Assembly (NCBI GenBank): GCA_963678705.1
Contig: OY783204.1
Location: 11,666,759 to 11,730,758 of the forward strand
Origin: Panorpa germanica
Lineage: Eukaryota; Arthropoda; Insecta; Mecoptera; Panorpidae
Direction of reading: 5' to 3'
DNA: 64,000 bases
Notes under the pieces: generated by a model
Told to the model about the DNA's origin: nothing
Database searches by the model: none
The model's input: only the letters and a program-made list of their open reading frames with translations
Program-made: the position numbers and the translations under genes
Part shown: in pieces, positions 58,880-64,000 of the stretch
How the letters are laid out: each line of letters begins with the position of its first letter
Position numbering within the stretch: position 1 is the stretch's first letter

Positions 58880-59930
58880 ATTATTATCCGAACTTAGCAA
58901 CATCTGTATAGATATACAAGTAATAATTGCTGATGATAATAAGGAAATGGCACGCATTGACAAAATCCGTACAGAATTCAATATTAAATATTTAACTTTA
59001 GAATCAATATTTCAAGAAATATTGATTGATTCTAATTCACCACACGTTTCTTTTGATTTGCGTTTAAACCACAAAACCGACAATGACATTAAGCTACCCC
59101 GTATAGGCGTTCCAGACTTTCATGGTGACATATCCAAATGGCATTCATTTAAGTCACAGGTTTAACAATTACAAAAAGCTCTATCTCTTGCGAAGCTGTC
59201 TAAAAGGTGCAGCTCTTGACATAATTACTTCTATAGAAATCGAGGCTAAAAATTATGAGTTGTGTTGGAATCTTATTCTCGAAGCATATGACAATAAGAG
59301 AAAGATAATTTCATATCATAAAAAATCGTTCCTAAACATCCCGAATCTGAGAACTGAGTCCAGTGATACTTTAAGAACCACAGCCACCACTATCTGAAAA
59401 CATGTCAAATCCCTTGAAAATAGCATTCCGTTAGAACATAGATGGAACCAACTCGTCACCGTATTGACATCACAAAAGTTAGACGCTACCACAAAGGCTC
59501 ACTGGCAGTCTAGTCTGTAATCTAAAACAGATTATCAAACAGTGGATTCCCTCTTATCCTTTATGTTAGAAAGAGCCTACGAATTAGACGAACAAAGCGA
59601 TAACTTTAAAATAGGTAGGAAATCTAAATCTCAACGCTCATTAGTTGTAGCACAGCACAACAAATGTCATTTTTGTAGTGATACCCATCGTGTTTACCAA
59701 TGTAAAGCTTTCCTAAAATTGTCCATGTTCGCACGCATTACAGAATGTTAAAAGCGCACGTTATGTTTAGATTGTTTGAAAAAAGGACACAACACTAAGA
59801 AGTGCCCTATCACTTTCCACTGCAATATATGCAACAAACAACACCACACGCTCTTACATTTAGCTACATCTCAATCTGATTCACCACAGCCAAGTACTTT
59901 CAGTGACACATTCACTAGTCAAGTAGTATA
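58880..59930 (+). pseudogene. BEL gag (C6), 5'-truncated and broken
   Basis: Readable blocks: LPRIGVPDFHGDISKW (about 59093), a deletion joining KSQ to RFNNYKKLYLLRSCLKGAA (59150-59200), ELCWNLILEAYDNK, TGA 59395-59397 at the codon shared with other copies, SFMLERAYELDEQSDNFKIG, then knuckles CHFCSDTHRVYQC (59668-59706), TAA 59749-59751, LCLDCLKKGHNTKKCP and CNICNKQHHTLLH. All three Cys/His knuckles are better kept here than in C2-C4. Confidence 0.85.
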
Positions 59931-62900
59931 CTCAGGGCACGTGTTTCTTTCAACTGCTGTAGTTAAAGTAACTGGTAGTAATGGTAGCAATTTTCGCACG
60001 GGCTTTATTAAACAATGGAAGTTAAACTACTTTTGTAATTAAACAATTAGCGAACAGGTTATAGGTAACTTCTACACCCACGAATGTAGCTATATCTGGT
60101 ATAGGCAAAACTAAGATAAACATAACGTCTAAGATGAGCGTTCAACTTGAATCACTAGCTACTACTTATAAGATATCTGTTACCTGTTTAGTTATTCACA
60201 AAATAACTGAAAACATACAAATTTAGACGTAACTAGTCTGAAAATTCCCTCACACATTCAATTAGCATACCTACAATTTAACAAGTCTGATCTTTAACAA
60301 GTCGTAGACCTGCTGCTAGGAGCAGACATTTTTTGGAACATTCTACGGGTAGGAAAGATACGTTTATTTAGTAATCTCATTAGCGTTCAGAAAACCACAC
60401 TTGGTTAGATTGTAATAGGAACTTAAGCAGCTAATGGTAACGTACGATCACATTGTTATTATTTACAAATACAGAATCAACTTTCTAAGTTCTGGACAAT
60501 TGAATCTGTAGAAAGCTGTAGTCCACATACTGCGGAAGAACTAGCCTGCGAAGACCATTTTATATGAACCACAATTCGTTACCCCACTGGTCGGTTTCTT
60601 GTTACTATCCCTTTTAAAAAGCCAACAACGCTATTAGGAAATTTTAAGAATAACGCTAAAAATCGTTTCTAATCGCTTGAAAAGAACCTGTCACCAGACA
60701 CTGAGTAAAGGAAATTGTATAATTCTTTTATGGAAGAGTACATTTTGTTAGGCCATATGACCCTTAATCCTGTCCAAATACCCATGGATATTTCATACTT
60801 TTTACCGCACTATGGTGTGTTGAAACCAAGTAGTACCACGAGTAAACTTCGAGTAGTATTTAACAGCTCTATGCCTACCACAACAGGCATCTCACTGAAC
60901 GAGCTACAGGCTAATGACCCTACTATTCAATGTGATCTCCTTACATTACTAACTAAATTTCGTTTATATACTTACGTCGTGATAGCAGATATAGCTCTGA
61001 TGTATCGTGAAGTGTTGGTAGATTCGTCGCAAAAAAATTTGCAGCAAATCCTTTAGCGTTTTAAGCCCGACGAACCATTATTAGCGTATCGGTTAAATAC
61101 TGTTACTTACGGCACGGCAGCTGCATCATTTTTAGCTATTGGGAGCATCACTCAGCTAGGTTATAAATCACAAGTTATAAATCCTAAAGCAGCGGATTTA
61201 TTATTGAACGACATTTATGTTGACGACCTGATTACCGGTTCTGACGATTTAGCAGAGATTTTGAACCGTTGTGTTAAAATTAATACTATTTTATCCAGTG
61301 CGGGTTTTAAACTTAGAAAGTGGACAGCTAATTCACCTACTGTACTTTTAAATATGAAAAATTAAAGGTCCGATAAGTTCTTTCATTTGGATTTAGGCGG
61401 CTCAAATCATTTAAAGACATTAGGGGTCAAGTGGAACTCAATCTCAGACGAATTTAAATACAACATCACCCCTATTACGAAACCTGATAAAGTCACAAAG
61501 CGCTCAATATTGTCTTTTGTGTCTAATATCTTTGATCCTTTAGGATTATTATCACCCTGTATCATTCCCTTTAAAAAAATGATGCAAAAACTTTAATTAT
61601 TGAAACTACATTGAGACGATGAAATTCCTTTAAGCTTACACGAGATTTGAATATTATTATTCAAACACTTACCTGATATTAATAATGTTTCTATCCCACG
61701 CAAGGTTATTATAGTCGATTTTACCGCAATAGAGTTAAATGGGTTTTGCGATACTTCCGAGCGTGCTTATGGTGCTTTCATTTATTTTAAAAATGTAAAT
61801 AAGCAAGGAGAGTCTAAAGTTTATTTAGTTCATTGCAAGTCGAAAGTAGCCTCTCTAAAAACATTAAGTATCCCCTGTTTAGAGTTGTGCGCAGCGTTAA
61901 TTTGGGCTAAAATGACACAAAAGCTTTAAAGTATTAAACCTAATACTGTATATAAAGTTTTCTTATGGTCAGATTCGACTATAGTACTTTCATGGCTTAA
62001 GTTATCACCCTGCACTCTAAAAGTGTTTGTAGCAAATCGCGTCGCAGAAATACAATCTAGCATGACAGAGCTTTATCAATGGCGTCACGTGCCCACACAC
62101 TGTAACTTAGCTGATCTTATTTCGCGAGGTACGCATGCTAGTTTGCTAAAAAACAATAATTTATGCTGGACAGATCCATCTTAATTACATGAGTCTTCTG
62201 ATTTATGGCCTGCAAGCAATTACAATGTAGTAGATATACCAGAAACCCGAGAAATCATCTTGTCTAATTTCTTGGTTACATCGTTGTATAAATATATTTA
62301 GATTGTATTCAAACTTACGTACACTTAAAAGAGTTACTGCTTATTGCTTACGATTTTCACATAATTGTAAAAGTAGAGCTAATAAAATAGTAGGACCCTT
62401 GTCAGTGTCGGAATTACAAAATGCAATGCATTTATTGTTAAGATTGTCGCAGAGTAAACACTTTTTTAAAGAAATAAGTTCTTTCAAAAGAAACGTACCA
62501 CTGCACAATAGTAGTAAATTATTATCTCTATATCTTTTTTTGGATGATAATAATATCATACGTGTAGGAGGTCTATTACAACATTCAAATTTTACTATTG
62601 ATAAGAAGCACCCTATTATATTGCACCCTAAGCACCTACTTACAAAATTAATTATGCAACATGAACATATAAGACTGTTCTAATCAGGTCCACAAGCTTT
62701 ATTATTCTCTGTTAGAGACAAGTTCTGGCCCCAAAGAGGAATATCACTAGCTAAATCTACAGTTAATAATTGCATCATATGTTGTAAATGTAAGCCGAAA
62801 ATGTCTTCGCCAATGATAGGTTCTTTACCCTCTGACAGAAGCGTTTTTAATTATCCCTTCAGGATTACTGGCGTCAATTATGCTGGCCCTATTATGATAA

Positions 62901-63799
62901 AAATTCGTTATAGTCGCGGTAGCAATTTAATAAAGTCATATATTTGTCTGTTTATATGTTTCGCTACTAAAGCAGTACACCGGGAATTAGTAACAGAATT
63001 ATCGACTCAATGTTTCCTGGCATCACTTATCGTTTTATTTTGCGTCGAGGAAAGCCGTCGACCATATATTTTGATAACAGTACTAATTTTGTAGGAACAA
63101 ACAATGTACTTGCTAAGTTTTTGTCAAATAAGTCAAATTCATCTAAATTGTTGATCTCTGCTTCTAAATTATCTATAATATGGAAATTCATTCCGCCACG
63201 TTCCCCACATTTTGATGGTGTTTGGGAAGCAAATATCAAGTCTACTAAGAGTCATTTAAAAAAGGTACTTTTAAATAGGCATTTATTTTATAAATATACG
63301 TACACAATCTAGACTCAAATAGAAGAAATATTAAAATCCCGCCCTCTTTATCCAATGTCATCAGATCCTAATGACCTTACTCCCATCACTTCTGGACACC
63401 TACTTATTGGTCGTCAAATTACCTGCATTTCTGCTCAAATTAAATGCCTGCAGCAGGTGCACCTGTTAATTTGAACCAGATGCAACGTTTTGCACATGTG
63501 CAAGAACGAGTTCAGCAGTACTGGAAAAGGTGGACTTCTGATTATACAAACCATTGCCAACGACGTAGTAAATGGAAAACTTTAACCAATACGAAACTTC
63601 ATATAGAATCGTTAGGTATGATTCATGAAAACCATTTAGCACCAACACAATAATCAATTGGTTATTAGGAAACGATTCACTCACGAGAGTTTCTGTTCTG
63701 AAGACAAAGTTTGAAGAAATAACCAGAGCCTTTAGGCGTCTCGCCCCTCTGCCATTTCTACAATCTTGATCTGCCCTCAGCATATCCACCGGTGGAGCA
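59931..63799 (+). pseudogene. BEL pol (C6), all domains present but broken
   Basis: The protease region is frameshifted near 59985. RT: LRVVFNSSMP (about 60845), DIALMYREV, then TAG 61054-61056 where C3 has Trp, and YVDD at about 61216-61227. RNase H: NGFCDTSE, CLELCAA and WSDSTIVLSWLKLS (about 61970), and the adjacent VPTHCNLADLISRG block. Integrase: zinc region CIICCKC (about 62770-62795), NYAGP with Asn for the first Asp (about 62877), FDNSTNFVG (63070-63095) and GVWEANIKS (about 63218), then a TAG at 63309-63311. Shared stops: TAG 60416-60418 and TGA 61648-61650. Not functional. Confidence 0.85.
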
Positions 63800-64000
63800 T
63801 GAAAGAGAATAGCTTAAACAAATTTTGTCTTTAGACAGACCGTTTTCGTCTTTCTTGTTGTAAAGTATTTTGTTGTCCTTAATTTATTATTTAGTTATAA
63901 TTTTTGTAATTTAATTTTTAAAACTTCTTTGTTCAGCAAATGTTACCCCAATTCGTTTGTATTTGCGCCACCAGAGACCTCTTTTATCTACCAGAATACA
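63800..64000 (+). repeat. BEL 3' LTR (C6), cut by the window end
   Basis: Starts TGAAAGAGAATAGC, aligned with the other LTR starts, and follows them to the last base. Confidence 0.85.

Larger units (their letters stand above)
58876..64000 (+). mobile_element. BEL/Pao copy 6 (C6), 5'-truncated, continues beyond the window
   Basis: Starts inside gag after satellite, then the rest of gag, all pol regions including the RNase H/integrase-N part missing in C3 and C4, and the start of the 3' LTR (63800). It is closer to C1 than to C3/C4 in the terminal pol region. Confidence 0.9.

Overview
The window looks like strongly AT-rich, repeat-packed heterochromatin from an arthropod, most likely an insect. 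It holds a BEL/Pao retrotransposon array with a tRNA-Tyr primer site, R1-type and other non-LTR fragments, Gypsy-type LTR fragments, short GT/AG introns and two protein families that are amplified in arthropods and fish. I cannot name the species. I see no ordinary single-copy host gene, no rRNA, no tRNA gene and no CRISPR array. The substrate of the whole window is a satellite with a monomer of about 1.18 kb, each monomer carrying an antisense piece of an R1-clade reverse transcriptase. Everything else is inserted into that satellite. Layout: satellite (1-1850); 3' part of a BEL element (1851-4974) whose LTR is split by a 2160-bp TIR transposon (2728-4887) with a perfect 8-bp target duplication; a satellite scrap; two head-to-head TIR elements (5086-9005 and 9052-12388) separated and flanked by (TA)n, the second carrying a tyrosine-recombinase-like gene and the first carrying Gypsy pol/LTR debris in its place; a satellite scrap (12420-12697); a tandem BEL/Pao array sharing LTRs (12698-32645); a 5' fragment of a LINE on the minus strand with an internal poly(A) tail (32671 to about 34430); satellite array B (34601-42690); a segment of about 6.2 kb with a zinc-finger/transposase-like gene and a six-exon CIDE-N/SAMD3-like gene (42691-48881); satellite array C (48882-58875); and a further truncated BEL copy running off the end (58876-64000). 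Because the satellite and the BEL LTR are multi-copy, many insertions have paralogous empty sites inside the same window. This allows exact boundaries and target duplications to be read: the TIR transposon in the LTR (GTGAAGAT duplicated), the TA-targeting pair in the satellite TA run, and BEL in the satellite at GTTAC. All coding regions seen are mobile-element genes and nearly all are broken by stops, frameshifts or deletions. Several stop codons are shared between BEL copies, so the array grew at least partly by duplication of already dead copies. The most unusual items are the long inverted TA-flanked pair with a tyrosine-recombinase-like gene, the RT-derived satellite with higher-order structure, and the paired transposase-like and CIDE-N/SAMD3-like genes in one insertion.
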